From Allobosea lathyri (GTDB taxonomy: Bacteria; Pseudomonadota; Alphaproteobacteria; Rhizobiales; Beijerinckiaceae): 64,000 nucleotides of DNA. The notes below the pieces were generated by a model. It was not told the origin of the DNA and did not search any database. It saw nothing but the letters and a program-made list of their open reading frames with translations. The translations under genes were made by a program, and so were the position numbers. Positions within the stretch are counted from its first letter, which is position 1. Each line of letters starts with the position of its first letter. The stretch covers positions 1-64,000 of the forward strand of contig NZ_FNUY01000005.1 in assembly GCF_900108245.1 (NCBI RefSeq), read 5' to 3'. This document shows, one piece after another, positions 17,834-26,486 of the stretch.

Positions 17834-19030
17834 ATGCGCCGCGCTGCGATCGTCACCCCCCTCCGCACGCCCGTCGGCCGGTTCGGAGGCGCCCTGAAGG
17901 ATGTCCCCGTCGAACGCCTGGGGGCCGCCGTGGTCAATGCCATCCTCGAGCGGACGAAGCTGGACCCGGCTTTGGTCGAGGATGTGGTGTTCGCCCAGTC
18001 CTACGCCAATTCCGAGACGCCCTGCGTCGGGCGCTGGATCGCGCTCGAGGCGGGGTTGCCGATCGCCGTGCCCGGCATGCAGCTTGACCGGCGCTGCGGC
18101 GGCGGCCTGCAGTCGATCGTGACGGCTGCGATGATGGTGCAGACCGGGGCCTGCGACGTCGTTCTGGCCGGCGGCGTGGAGAGTATGAGCAATATCGAGC
18201 ACTATACGACCGGTGTCAGATGGGGCACGCGCTCGGGCTCTCCCATCCTTTATGACAGGCTCGACCGCGGGCGCGAGCGCTCGCAACCGGTCCATCGCTT
18301 CGGCCATATCTCCGGCATGATCGAGACGGCCGAGAACCTTTCGCGGAAATTCGCGATCTCGCGGGAAGCGGCGGATGCCTATGCCGCCCGCAGCCAGCAG
18401 CGCGCGGCCGCCGCCTGGGCCGAGGGCCGCATGGCGGCAGAGATCGTGCCGGTCAGCGTTGCCCAGAAGCGCGGCGATGCCGTTCTCGTTGCCCGGGACG
18501 AAGGCATCCGGGCCGACACGACAGCCGACTCGCTCGCGGCTTTGCGTCCGGTGCAAACGGGCGGAACCGTGACTGCCGGCAACGCCGCCCAGCAGAACGA
18601 TGCAGCGGCCGCCTGCCTAGTCGTCGCCGAGGACCGGCTCGAGGCGCTCGGCCTGACGCCGGATGCCTTTCTCGTCGGCTGGGCCGCGGCGGGATGTGAG
18701 CCCGCTGAGATGGGCATCGGCCCGGTTCCCGCGACGGCCAAGCTGATGCGCCGACTCGGCCTGTCCGTCGCCGACATGGACCTGATCGAGATCAACGAGG
18801 CGTTCGCCTGCCAGGTGCTCTCGGTGCTCCAGTCATGGGGCGGGGTCGATGAGGAGCGTGTCAACGTCAACGGCTCCGGCATCTCGCTTGGACATCCCAT
18901 CGGGGCCACCGGCGTGCGCATCCTGACGACGCTTGTGCATGAGATGAAGCGCCGGGGCGTGCGCTACGGTCTCGAGACGATGTGCATCGGCGGTGGTCAG
19001 GGCGTCGCGGCCGTGTTCGAGCGGGCATGA
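17834..19030 (+). CDS. thiolase (acetyl-CoA C-acyltransferase)
   Basis: Thiolytic cleavage of a 3-oxoacyl-CoA, the last step of the cycle. The 398-aa protein has nucleophile Cys88 (LDRRCGGGLQS), the NEAFACQ loop, the GHPIGATG histidine motif and the C-terminal CIGGGQG cysteine. I choose ATG 17834 because the site AAGAAGGG (17817-17824) is 9 bases upstream; a TTG at 17828 would be only 3 bases away. The stop overlaps the next start (ATGA). A degradative thiolase is more likely than a biosynthetic one given the neighbours. Confidence 0.92.
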   Translation: MRRAAIVTPLRTPVGRFGGALKDVPVERLGAAVVNAILERTKLDPALVEDVVFAQSYANSETPCVGRWIALEAGLPIAVPGMQLDRRCGGGLQSIVTAAMMVQTGACDVVLAGGVESMSNIEHYTTGVRWGTRSGSPILYDRLDRGRERSQPVHRFGHISGMIETAENLSRKFAISREAADAYAARSQQRAAAAWAEGRMAAEIVPVSVAQKRGDAVLVARDEGIRADTTADSLAALRPVQTGGTVTAGNAAQQNDAAAACLVVAEDRLEALGLTPDAFLVGWAAAGCEPAEMGIGPVPATAKLMRRLGLSVADMDLIEINEAFACQVLSVLQSWGGVDEERVNVNGSGISLGHPIGATGVRILTTLVHEMKRRGVRYGLETMCIGGGQGVAAVFERA

Positions 19031-20298
19031 GGCGTCCAGACATGCCTTCGGTCGTTGAATCCGACGCTCTCGACTTCGCGTCGCTCATTCGGCCAGGCGA
19101 CCTGGTCTGCTGGGGGCAGGCCTCGGCCGAGCCGCTGGCGCTGACGAGCCGCCTGATGGCGCAGCGCGCGCGGATCGGGGCTTTCAGGGCCTTCATCGGC
19201 ATCAGCCTGTCGGAGACGACGGACCCGGCTCACGCCGACCATGTCCGGTTCAGCTCCTTCTGCGGAACCGGAACCAACCGTAGACTGGCGGCGGCCGGCG
19301 CGCTCGACATCCTGCCCGTCCATTACTCCGACCTGGGGAAGGTGCTTCGCGAGACGGTCGATGTGCTCCTGCTTCAGCTCGCGGAGCACCCGGACGGTGG
19401 GCGCTTCAGCCTGTCCTGCGCCAGCGACTATGTCGAAGGCCTGGCCACATCGGCCAGGGTCGTGATCGCCGAGGTCAACCGGCAGGCACCGTTCACCTCG
19501 GCAGAGATCGATATCGGGGATATCGACGTCATCATCCGGACCGATCGCCCCTTGCCGGACATGGCAAGAGCCGCGCCGAGCGAGATCGAACGCGGTATCG
19601 CCGCGAATGTCGCAGCGCTGGTCGAGGACGGAGCGACGCTGCAATTCGGACTCGGCGCCTTGCCAGACTGCATCGCCGATCTGTTGGGAGATCGCAGGGA
19701 TCTCGGACTCCATTCGGGTGTGCTGAGCGATGGTGCGATGCGGCTCATCGAATGCGGCGCGATCACAAATGCCCGCAAGCGCATCGATCGCGGGCTTTCG
19801 GTCGCGGGAACGCTGCTTGGAAGCCGGAAGCTGCTCGCCTTCGCTCACATGAACCCGTCGCTCAGGCTGCGCCCGATCGATGTGACGCATGACCGGGAGT
19901 CGCTGGCGGCTCTGCCCGCGTTTACAGCGATCAATTCAGCGCTGGAGGTCGATCTTTCCGGCCAGATCAACACGGAGACGGTCGGACGGAGCTATGTCGG
20001 GGCCGTCGGTGGCGCGGTCGATTTTCTGCGCGGCGCGCGGGCTTCGAAGGGCGGACTGCCGATCGTGGCCCTGCCATCGACAGCGCTCGTGAAGGGCGAG
20101 GCACGAAGCAGGATCGTCGCTCGGCTTTCGGGGCCTGCGACGATCTCGCGCGCCGATGCGGCGATCATCGTCACCGAGCATGGCGCCGTCGATCTGCGAG
20201 GGCTGTCCTTGCAGGAACGTATCCGGAAGCTGATCTCGATTGCCGCCCCGCAGTTCCGGGACGATCTGATGGCCTCGGCAGGGTCATCGACGCCGTGA
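19027..20298 (+). CDS. acetyl-CoA hydrolase/transferase-family protein (4-hydroxybutyrate CoA-transferase-like)
   Basis: Class I CoA-transferase fold, 423 aa, related to acetyl-CoA hydrolase and 4-hydroxybutyrate CoA-transferase. Diagnostic segments are LQFGLGALPDCIAD (near 205) and NSALEVDLSGQ (302-312), whose Glu307 is the likely CoA-accepting residue by family analogy; the C-terminus has IVTEHGAVDLRGLS. It is the last gene of the plus arm. The start ATG 19027 overlaps the thiolase stop; ATG 19042 is possible. It may move CoA from a product thioester to the incoming acid. The exact pair is unknown. Confidence 0.86.
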   Translation: MRRPDMPSVVESDALDFASLIRPGDLVCWGQASAEPLALTSRLMAQRARIGAFRAFIGISLSETTDPAHADHVRFSSFCGTGTNRRLAAAGALDILPVHYSDLGKVLRETVDVLLLQLAEHPDGGRFSLSCASDYVEGLATSARVVIAEVNRQAPFTSAEIDIGDIDVIIRTDRPLPDMARAAPSEIERGIAANVAALVEDGATLQFGLGALPDCIADLLGDRRDLGLHSGVLSDGAMRLIECGAITNARKRIDRGLSVAGTLLGSRKLLAFAHMNPSLRLRPIDVTHDRESLAALPAFTAINSALEVDLSGQINTETVGRSYVGAVGGAVDFLRGARASKGGLPIVALPSTALVKGEARSRIVARLSGPATISRADAAIIVTEHGAVDLRGLSLQERIRKLISIAAPQFRDDLMASAGSSTP

Positions 20299-20341
20299 AT
20301 CGCGGCCCGGGCCCCCCAGTGGGCGCGCGCGCCGCTAATCG

Positions 20342-20563
20342 TCAGTCGCTGAATGCGTGGCTGCGAACAACGGACCTGATCGCATCGGTTGTCACAGGAA
20401 CTGCCAGGTCCAGCACGCCCGTCGGCAGGGCAATGAAGATGTCCTGTGGCTTCACCGGCGCGAGATGGTCGAGATGGCGCAGCCGCCGCGTCGCCAATGC
20501 CTCGTCGACTAGTTTCAGCGGCATGATGCCCCCTTGCCCCAAGGCGATCATCGCATCGCCGAC
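20342..20563 (-). pseudogene. C-terminal regulator-like remnant (LysR effector-domain-like)
   Basis: A 69-residue open frame from ATG 20551, extendable 4 residues upstream to VGDA, reads ALGQGGIMPLKLVDEALA and then RLRHLDHLAP. This resembles the C-terminal end of LysR-type effector domains, but no DNA-binding part is present. In the same frame it is preceded directly by the TAG stop of the ornithine cyclodeaminase gene (20564-20566). I regard it as a decayed fragment. Similarity was judged by eye and is weak; a small real protein cannot be excluded. Confidence 0.35.
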
Positions 20564-21616
20564 CTAGGCTGCCACGGCGGCGGGCGAGCGCATCAGCATG
20601 CCGAAGAGGTCGCGAGGATCATCGGGATCGGCAATGAGATCGAGTTCGTCAAAATTGCCGGTCTCGAGGATGCGCTCATGCACGTAGCACAGCGCGGAGA
20701 AGTCCTCGATCGCGAAGCCCACCGAGTCGAACAGGGTGATCTGGCGCCCGTCGCGCCGGCCCGGCTCGATACCCGCGATCACCCGCCAGAGCTCATTGAC
20801 GGGATGGTCGGCGGGGAGCTGCTGGATATCGCCTTCGATGCGTGTCTGCGGCGGATACTCGACGAAGATGTCCGACCGCAGCAGCACCTCGCGCTGCACT
20901 TCGGTCTTGCCGGGACAGTCGCCACCGACGGCGTTGATGTGGACGCCGGCGCCGACCATGTTGTCGCTGAGGATCGTCGCGTACTGCTTGTCCGCCGTCA
21001 CAGTGGTGATGATCTGGGCCCCCTCGACTGCTTCCATCGAGGACTTGCAGATCGTGGTCCTGAAGCCGTGCCGGGCCAGATTCGCGGCGCATTTGCGGGT
21101 CGCGGCCGGGTCGATGTCGAAGAGGCGGAGTTCCCTGATGCCAAGCAGGGCCTTGAAGGCCATCGCCTGGAACTCCGACTGGGCGCCATTGCCGATCAGC
21201 GCCATGCATGAGGCTCCGCGTGGCGCGAGATATTTCGCTGCGACCGCCGACATCGCGGCCGTACGAAGGGCCGTCAGGATCGTCATCTCGCTGAGCAGGA
21301 TCGGATAACCGGTCGCGACATCGGCAAGCAGGCCGAAGGCCGTGACTGTCTGGAGTCCGTCGCGCGTGTTGCCGGGATGTCCGTTGACGTATTTGAAGCC
21401 GTAATGATTGCCGTCGCTCGTCGGCATCAATTCGATCACGCCCTCCAGGCTGTGCGAAGCGACCCGCGGGGTCTTGTCGAAGCTCTCCCAGCGCCGGAAA
21501 TCGTCCTCGAGGCGATCAGCCAGATCCATCAGAAAGCGCTCGATGCCGATATGATGGACCAGCGTCATCATGCGATCGACGCTGACGAAGGGAACGACGT
21601 TGAGTTTTGCGGTCAT
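20564..21616 (-). CDS. ocd: ornithine cyclodeaminase
   Basis: Converts L-ornithine to L-proline and ammonia with bound NAD, cytoplasmic. At about 350 aa it matches the family. Seen are GVIELMPTSDGNHYGFKYVNGHP near 60-80, the substrate/cofactor region LLSEMTILTALRTAAMSAVAAKYLA, the Rossmann motif IGNGAQSEFQ and VGGDCPGKTE with the catalytic Asp. ATG 21616 gives the normal N-terminus; a GTG at 21625 would overlap the arginase stop (GTGA). It follows arginase directly, giving arginine to ornithine to proline in two steps, as in agrobacterial and rhizobial arginine catabolism. Confidence 0.93.
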   Translation of the reverse strand: MTAKLNVVPFVSVDRMMTLVHHIGIERFLMDLADRLEDDFRRWESFDKTPRVASHSLEGVIELMPTSDGNHYGFKYVNGHPGNTRDGLQTVTAFGLLADVATGYPILLSEMTILTALRTAAMSAVAAKYLAPRGASCMALIGNGAQSEFQAMAFKALLGIRELRLFDIDPAATRKCAANLARHGFRTTICKSSMEAVEGAQIITTVTADKQYATILSDNMVGAGVHINAVGGDCPGKTEVQREVLLRSDIFVEYPPQTRIEGDIQQLPADHPVNELWRVIAGIEPGRRDGRQITLFDSVGFAIEDFSALCYVHERILETGNFDELDLIADPDDPRDLFGMLMRSPAAVAA

Positions 21617-21621
21617 GGTTT

Positions 21622-22542
21622 TCACGCGGCTTGGGCTGCACGGCCGAGGATGCGGCGACCGAACAGGCTTCCCGCCAGATCGACCATCAGCGCGGCGGTG
21701 CGCCCCTGATCGTCCAGCAAGGGATTGAGTTCGACGATGTCGAGGCTGGTGACGAGATTGCTCTCATGGAGCAGTTCCATCGCCAGATGGGCCTCCCGGA
21801 AGGTCGCCCCGCCCGGAACGGTCGTCCCCACAGCAGGTGCGACCGCCGGATCGAGGAAATCGACATCGAGGCTGACATGCAGCAGCCCATTTTCGCGCCG
21901 CGCACGTTCCAGGAAGCGCTCGATGAGAACCGCGATGCCGTGACGGTCGATCGCGCTCATGTCACAGGTCATGACGCCGGCATCTGCCAGCGCGGCCTGC
22001 TCGGCCGGATCGACGCTCCGGATGCCGAGCGTACAGACCCGCTTCGGGTCGATCAGCGCCTCGACAGGCGGGAGATAGCCCGCGAAACCCGGTCGGCCGC
22101 AGGCATAGGCGAGCGGCACGCCGTGAAGGTTGCCGCTCGTCGTCGTATCGAGCGTGTGAAAATCCGGATGCGCATCGATCCAGAGCACGAAGAGCGGCCG
22201 GCCCCGCTCGGCCGCGCGTCGCGACAAGCCTGCAAGCGTGCCCGCCGAGATACTGTGGTCGCCTCCAAGAAAGATCGGAAAGCCTGAATCCCCGGCGCGG
22301 AACGACGCCTCGGCAATGGCCGCCGTCCAGGCCGCGATCGCCGGCAGATGCCTGACGGCGGCATTCGGATGCGAAACCGGGACCGGCGCGTCGGGAACGA
22401 TATCGCCCAGATCCTCGACGACATGGCCGAGTGCCTCCAGGGCCTCGCGCAGACCGGCGGCGCGCAGAGCCTGTGGGCCGAGCGCGCAGCCGATGCGGTC
22501 AGTTCCCACCTCGACGGGCGCGCCAATGATCTTGCAATGCAT
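21622..22542 (-). CDS. rocF: arginase
   Basis: Hydrolyses L-arginine to ornithine and urea using a binuclear manganese centre. The 306-aa protein shows all ligand motifs: GGDHSIS, DAHPDFHT and SLDVDFLDP. ATG 22542 is preceded by AGAAGG at a good distance, and the next upstream in-frame ATG (22605) would extend into the regulatory region, so I chose 22542. It is co-transcribed with ornithine cyclodeaminase and faces an Lrp-type regulator, the standard layout of an inducible arginine-degradation operon. Confidence 0.94.
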   Translation of the reverse strand: MHCKIIGAPVEVGTDRIGCALGPQALRAAGLREALEALGHVVEDLGDIVPDAPVPVSHPNAAVRHLPAIAAWTAAIAEASFRAGDSGFPIFLGGDHSISAGTLAGLSRRAAERGRPLFVLWIDAHPDFHTLDTTTSGNLHGVPLAYACGRPGFAGYLPPVEALIDPKRVCTLGIRSVDPAEQAALADAGVMTCDMSAIDRHGIAVLIERFLERARRENGLLHVSLDVDFLDPAVAPAVGTTVPGGATFREAHLAMELLHESNLVTSLDIVELNPLLDDQGRTAALMVDLAGSLFGRRILGRAAQAA

Positions 22543-22576
22543 GTGTAGACACCTTCTGGAATGCGCCCATTCGAGC

Positions 22577-22610
22577 GCAATTTCCCGGCAGTTTGAAGCA
22601 GCCAAATTGC
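22577..22610. promoter_or_regulatory. inverted repeat in arginase/lrp divergent region
   Basis: GCAATTT (22577-22583) and AAATTGC (22604-22610) form perfect 7-bp inverted arms with a 20-base spacer, in the 126-base gap between the divergent arginase and Lrp/AsnC genes. A-tract-containing symmetric sites are typical of Lrp-family binding. Assignment as the operator is by position only. Confidence 0.4.
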
Positions 22611-22668
22611 ATTATCTGTGCCGCTCTTTTATCGTTTTGATCAGACCAACTGACCGAATTGGGCACCG

Positions 22669-23106
22669 ATGGATTCGTTCGATCACCGTCTCGTCACGCT
22701 GCTTCGCCATGACGGCCGCATGAGCGTTTCCGATCTCGCCGGAGCGCTCGGCACGACGCGCGCCACGGTCCGTTCGCGAATGGAACGGCTCCGGCAGAAT
22801 GGCGACATCATCGGCTTCACCGTCATTCTGCGTTCCGATGCGATAGAGCTTCCGGTCAGGGGCATCATGCTGATCGAGATTGCGGGGCACGCAGCCGACG
22901 CCGTGATCCGCGAACTCAGCGGCTTCTCGGAAATATCGAGCGTTCACACGACGAATGGGAAATGGGATCTCATCGTCGAGCTCGGAACGTCAGATCTCAT
23001 CGAGTTCGACAAGGTCCTGCGCCGCATCCGCCTGGTTCCCGGCATCACCGGCAGCGAGACCAGCCTGCTGCTGGCTACGCCGCGAAGCGCGAAGGCTAGG
23101 CTTTGA
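22669..23106 (+). CDS. Lrp/AsnC family transcriptional regulator
   Basis: Regulator of 145 aa with an N-terminal helix-turn-helix (MSVSDLAGALGTTRATVRSRMERL, residues 18-41) and a C-terminal RAM ligand domain (about 60-135, with GKWDLIVELG). Lrp-type proteins sense amino acids; its divergent position makes it the likely arginine- or ornithine-responsive regulator of the arginase/ornithine cyclodeaminase pair, comparable to PutR or ArcR-type regulators in rhizobia. The HTH recognises sites of the kind seen at 22577-22610. Confidence 0.91.
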   Translation: MDSFDHRLVTLLRHDGRMSVSDLAGALGTTRATVRSRMERLRQNGDIIGFTVILRSDAIELPVRGIMLIEIAGHAADAVIRELSGFSEISSVHTTNGKWDLIVELGTSDLIEFDKVLRRIRLVPGITGSETSLLLATPRSAKARL

Positions 23107-23127
23107 AGGCTTCGATGCGCAGTTCAG

Positions 23128-24480
23128 CTACTCCCGCCCTCGCAGGATGCGATCGATCCGCGAGAGACCCTGTTCGAGGCGCTCCAGGCTGGGCTCGGCG
23201 CCCAGACTCAGGCGGAGCGCCTGAATGCCGCTCGTCGAGTTCGCGGCGAGATCCTGCGACGGCATCACCGTCAGCCCGCGCGCTCCTGCATAGGTCGCGA
23301 ACTCGTCGCCGCGCCAGGGCTGCGGCAGGGTCAGCCAGACATGCAGCCCGTCATCGCGCGACGCCAGCTCATGCGAGCCCAGAATGCGCCGGGCGACATT
23401 AATCCGCTGCAGCCCGGCGGCGCGGCGCTTCCCGATCAGCCGCCTGGCGGTGCCGTCCCGAACCCAGCGCGATGCGAGGCTCGCCAGCATCGGTGACGGC
23501 ATCCAGGTGCTGACCCGGATCGCATTGCGCAGCCGCTCGGCTATCGCAGGGGGAGCGCTGATATAGCCGATACGGAGGCCCGGCAGCACGGCTTTGGAGA
23601 AGCTCGTGACATAGCAGACGGCATCTGGCGCCAGCGCCGCCAATGGCTGGGGCGGGGTGCCCAGCAAAGGTGCATAGACCTCGTCCTCGACGATCATGAT
23701 GCCGGAGCGCGTCGCGAGGGCTGCAAGCCGCTCGCGCCGTTTCGGTGACAGATCGGTCAAGGTCGGGTTGTGCAATGTCGGGTTGAGGACGGCTACGCGC
23801 GCGCCCGTCTCGCTCGCGATGCGCTCGAAGGCGTCCACCTTCATACCGTCGCGGTCCATGGGGATTCCGACGAGCTTCAACCCCATCATCCGCGCGCAGC
23901 TGACGAGGCCCGGGGAGGTCAGTTCCTCGCAGAGCACCGTTTCACCGGGTTTGGCGAGAGCGAGCAGGCAAGCGAAGACGCCATTGATCGCGCCCGAGGT
24001 CAGCAGGATGCCATCCGGGCGTGTGGGGACGCCAAGGCCCTCCAGCCAGAGCGCGGCCGACGCGATATCGTCGTTCACGGCTCCGCGCGGCGCATAGTCG
24101 AACAACCGGGCACCGACTTCGTATCGTGCCATGTCCTGGCAGAGCTGCACGACATCGTCCGATGGGTCGACCGGCATCGGGAAGTTCGAGGCGAAATCGA
24201 TGCTGACGCTGTTTTCGCCCGATGGCCAGGGGATGCGCGCCGGATCGCCCGCACGCACGAAAGTGCCCCGCCCCGTCTCGCCGTTGACCAGGCCGAGTTC
24301 GAAGGCAAGGCGGTAGGCTTTCGTCACGCTCGACAGATTGAGCGAGAGCGCCCGCGCCAGATCGCGCTGCGCCGGCAGCCTGTCGCCGGTGGCGAGACGG
24401 CCCCGCGCGACATCCTGCGCAATCGCTTCCGCGATGGCGCGGTAGACCGGCCGGCTCGGCTCAAGCTCGGGTATCCACAT
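23128..24480 (-). CDS. MocR-type regulator (GntR HTH fused to aminotransferase domain)
   Basis: PLP-binding transcription factor, 450 aa. Residues 1-75 are a GntR winged helix (PVYRAIAEAIAQDVARG, LPAQRDLARALSLNLSSVTKAY). Residues 90-450 are a class I aminotransferase fold with PLP lysine K296 in VTSFSKAVLPGLRIGY. I use ATG 24480 because AGGGGG lies 9 bases upstream; the in-frame ATG at 24498 lies inside the palindrome at 24494-24516. MocR regulators respond to PLP-amino-acid adducts and usually control the divergent neighbour, here the racemase/transport operon starting at 24571. Confidence 0.92.
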   Translation of the reverse strand: MWIPELEPSRPVYRAIAEAIAQDVARGRLATGDRLPAQRDLARALSLNLSSVTKAYRLAFELGLVNGETGRGTFVRAGDPARIPWPSGENSVSIDFASNFPMPVDPSDDVVQLCQDMARYEVGARLFDYAPRGAVNDDIASAALWLEGLGVPTRPDGILLTSGAINGVFACLLALAKPGETVLCEELTSPGLVSCARMMGLKLVGIPMDRDGMKVDAFERIASETGARVAVLNPTLHNPTLTDLSPKRRERLAALATRSGIMIVEDEVYAPLLGTPPQPLAALAPDAVCYVTSFSKAVLPGLRIGYISAPPAIAERLRNAIRVSTWMPSPMLASLASRWVRDGTARRLIGKRRAAGLQRINVARRILGSHELASRDDGLHVWLTLPQPWRGDEFATYAGARGLTVMPSQDLAANSTSGIQALRLSLGAEPSLERLEQGLSRIDRILRGRE

Positions 24481-24493
24481 CTCAACCATCCCC

Positions 24494-24516
24494 CTCATTG
24501 TATGGCATACAATGAG
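24494..24516. promoter_or_regulatory. 23-bp perfect palindrome, probable MocR operator
   Basis: CTCATTGTATG (24494-24504) and CATACAATGAG (24506-24516) are perfect 11-bp inverted arms around one central G, directly between the MocR gene and the divergent racemase gene. The TTGTATG/CATACAA core resembles the T-GT-N-AC-A operators of GntR-family proteins. It would overlap the 5' leader of the MocR gene, so autoregulation is likely. Symmetry is seen directly; the binding protein is inferred. Confidence 0.72.
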
Positions 24517-24570
24517 CTTGTCGGATCAGCCAACACCGTCGCATCGTCAGAGCGTGAGGGAGCGCGGACG

Positions 24571-25296
24571 ATGCAGACGATCGGGTTGCTCGGAGGCATG
24601 AGCTGGGAAAGCTCCGCCGTTTACTACAAGCTGATCAACGAGGGCGTTCGCGCGAGGCTCGGCGGGCTGCATTCGGCAAAGATCGTGCTCTGGTCGGCTG
24701 AGTTCCAGGATGTCGCCAGCAAGCAGGCCGCTGGCGACTGGCAGGCGCTGCGAGAGCTGATGATCGACGGCGCTCGCGCGCTCGAACGCGCCGGCGCCGA
24801 CATGCTGCTCATCTGCACCAACACCATGCACAAGCTCGCCGACGATGTGGCCGCAGCGATCTCGATCCCGATCGTTCACATCGCGGACATCGCCGCCGCC
24901 GCGATCAAGGCCACGCCGAGCCGCCGCCCCCTGCTGCTGGCCACGCGCTTCACCATGGAAGAGGCATTCTATCGCGGCCGCATGCTGGACAGGCACGAGC
25001 TCGACCTCGTCCGGCCGACGGCAGACGAAGAGCGTATCGTTCACGACATCATCTATCGAGAGCTCTGTCAGGGCGTGGTCGAGCCCGCCTCGAAAGCACA
25101 GTGCATGGCCATTATCGACGCGGCGCGGGCCCGAGGCGCGGACGGGGTCATTCTCGGCTGTACCGAGCTCGATCTCCTGCTCTCGCAGGCCGACAGCGAC
25201 CTGCCGGTCTTCGACACCACGGCACTGCATGCGCAGGCCGCCGTCGACCGCGCCCTGGCGCCGGCTCCCCTCGCAGCCATGATGGGACACCACTGA
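24571..25296 (+). CDS. aspartate/glutamate racemase family protein
   Basis: PLP-independent amino acid racemase, 241 aa from ATG 24571. The N-terminus IGLLGGMSWESSAVYY is typical of aspartate racemases, and the two catalytic cysteines are Cys82 (ICTNTMHK) and Cys197 (GCTELDLL), positions very close to those of the archaeal aspartate racemase. It probably interconverts L- and D-aspartate or glutamate. The stop overlaps the start of the class V PLP enzyme gene by one base. With the downstream Glu/Asp-type importer it suggests use of D- or mixed amino acids. Confidence 0.9.
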   Translation: MQTIGLLGGMSWESSAVYYKLINEGVRARLGGLHSAKIVLWSAEFQDVASKQAAGDWQALRELMIDGARALERAGADMLLICTNTMHKLADDVAAAISIPIVHIADIAAAAIKATPSRRPLLLATRFTMEEAFYRGRMLDRHELDLVRPTADEERIVHDIIYRELCQGVVEPASKAQCMAIIDAARARGADGVILGCTELDLLLSQADSDLPVFDTTALHAQAAVDRALAPAPLAAMMGHH

Positions 25297-26468
25297 TGCA
25301 CGGCACATCCACGATTCCGCTGGGGCAGGCCGTGCGCCATGAATGGGCACTCGACTGGTCGCAGCTCACCGTCAACCATGGCGCTTTCGGCGCGACGCCC
25401 AAGGTGGTCATGGCCGCGCAGACCGCCTGGCGCGACAAAATGGAGGCGCAGCCGAGCGTCTTCATGCGCAGCATCCTTCCCAATGCCCTGCGGGCGAGCG
25501 CGACGGCACTTGCCGCCTTCCTCAAGGTGGAAGGGCAGGACGTCACCTTCGTCGACAATGCCACGACCGGCTGCAATGCGGTGCTGCGTTCGCTCGATCT
25601 CAAGCCCGGCGACGACATCCTCCTGCACGGCCAGGCCTATGGCGCGGTCGCCAACACCGCCCGCTATGTTGCGGCACGGACCGGCGCGCGCGTCGTCATC
25701 GCCGAGCTGCAATTTCCGGATGTCGATCCGGGCGGCTTCGTCGGGCGCTTCGCCGCCTGCCTGACGCCGCAGACGCGGATCGCGATCATCGACCATGTGA
25801 CGTCGCCAAGCGCGCTGGTCCTGCCGGTCGCGGACATCGCGCGCATCTGCCGCGAGGCCGGCGTGCCGCTGCTCGTCGACGGCGCCCATGGTCCCGGCCA
25901 GGTCGAGATCGACCTCCCGGCGATCGATGCCGATTGGTATGTCGGCAACTGCCATAAATGGCTTGCCGCTCCAAAGGGCTGCGCCTTCCTCTGGGCGCGC
26001 CGCGACAGGCAGGCGAACCTCCACCCGACCACGATCTCGCATGGCTTTGGCGGCGGCTATCTCGCGGAATTCGACTGGACCGGCACGCGCGATGCAACCG
26101 CCCAGCTCTCGATCGAGGCTGCGCTCGCCTTCCATGAGCACCTTGGTGGCCAAGCGCTGCGCCATCGCAACATCGCGTTGGCCCGCGAGGCTGGCGAACT
26201 CCTGGCCGGACATCTGGGAACGACGGTCGGCAATGCCGGGCATGAAGCTGCAATGGCGATGGTCAGATTGCCGCTTCAGAGCGGTCCCTTCACCAAGGAA
26301 CGTGCGACCGCCCTGCGCGGCCGGCTGCTCGATGAATTCGCGACGGACGCGCCGCTCCATGCCCATCCAAGCGGCATCTGGGTGCGAGTTTCCGCCCACG
26401 CCTACAACGAGATCGGCGATTACGAGAAACTCGCGGAGATCTGCAGCAAGCTTGCCAGAACCGCGTGA
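25296..26468 (+). CDS. class V aminotransferase-fold PLP enzyme (isopenicillin-N-epimerase-like)
   Basis: PLP enzyme of 390 aa in the CefD/cysteine-desulfurase fold. It has NHGAFGATP near residue 27, the cofactor Asp195 in LVDGAHGPGQ and the Schiff-base lysine K221 in GNCHKWLAAPKG. CefD-like proteins catalyse epimerisation, desulfuration or lyase reactions on amino acids. Its start overlaps the racemase stop (TGATG) and the importer binding protein follows 18 bases later. The reaction cannot be fixed from sequence; an amino acid epimerase or lyase is plausible. Confidence 0.85.
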   Translation: MHGTSTIPLGQAVRHEWALDWSQLTVNHGAFGATPKVVMAAQTAWRDKMEAQPSVFMRSILPNALRASATALAAFLKVEGQDVTFVDNATTGCNAVLRSLDLKPGDDILLHGQAYGAVANTARYVAARTGARVVIAELQFPDVDPGGFVGRFAACLTPQTRIAIIDHVTSPSALVLPVADIARICREAGVPLLVDGAHGPGQVEIDLPAIDADWYVGNCHKWLAAPKGCAFLWARRDRQANLHPTTISHGFGGGYLAEFDWTGTRDATAQLSIEAALAFHEHLGGQALRHRNIALAREAGELLAGHLGTTVGNAGHEAAMAMVRLPLQSGPFTKERATALRGRLLDEFATDAPLHAHPSGIWVRVSAHAYNEIGDYEKLAEICSKLARTA

Positions 26469-26486
26469 ACGAAAAAGGGGAGAGAC

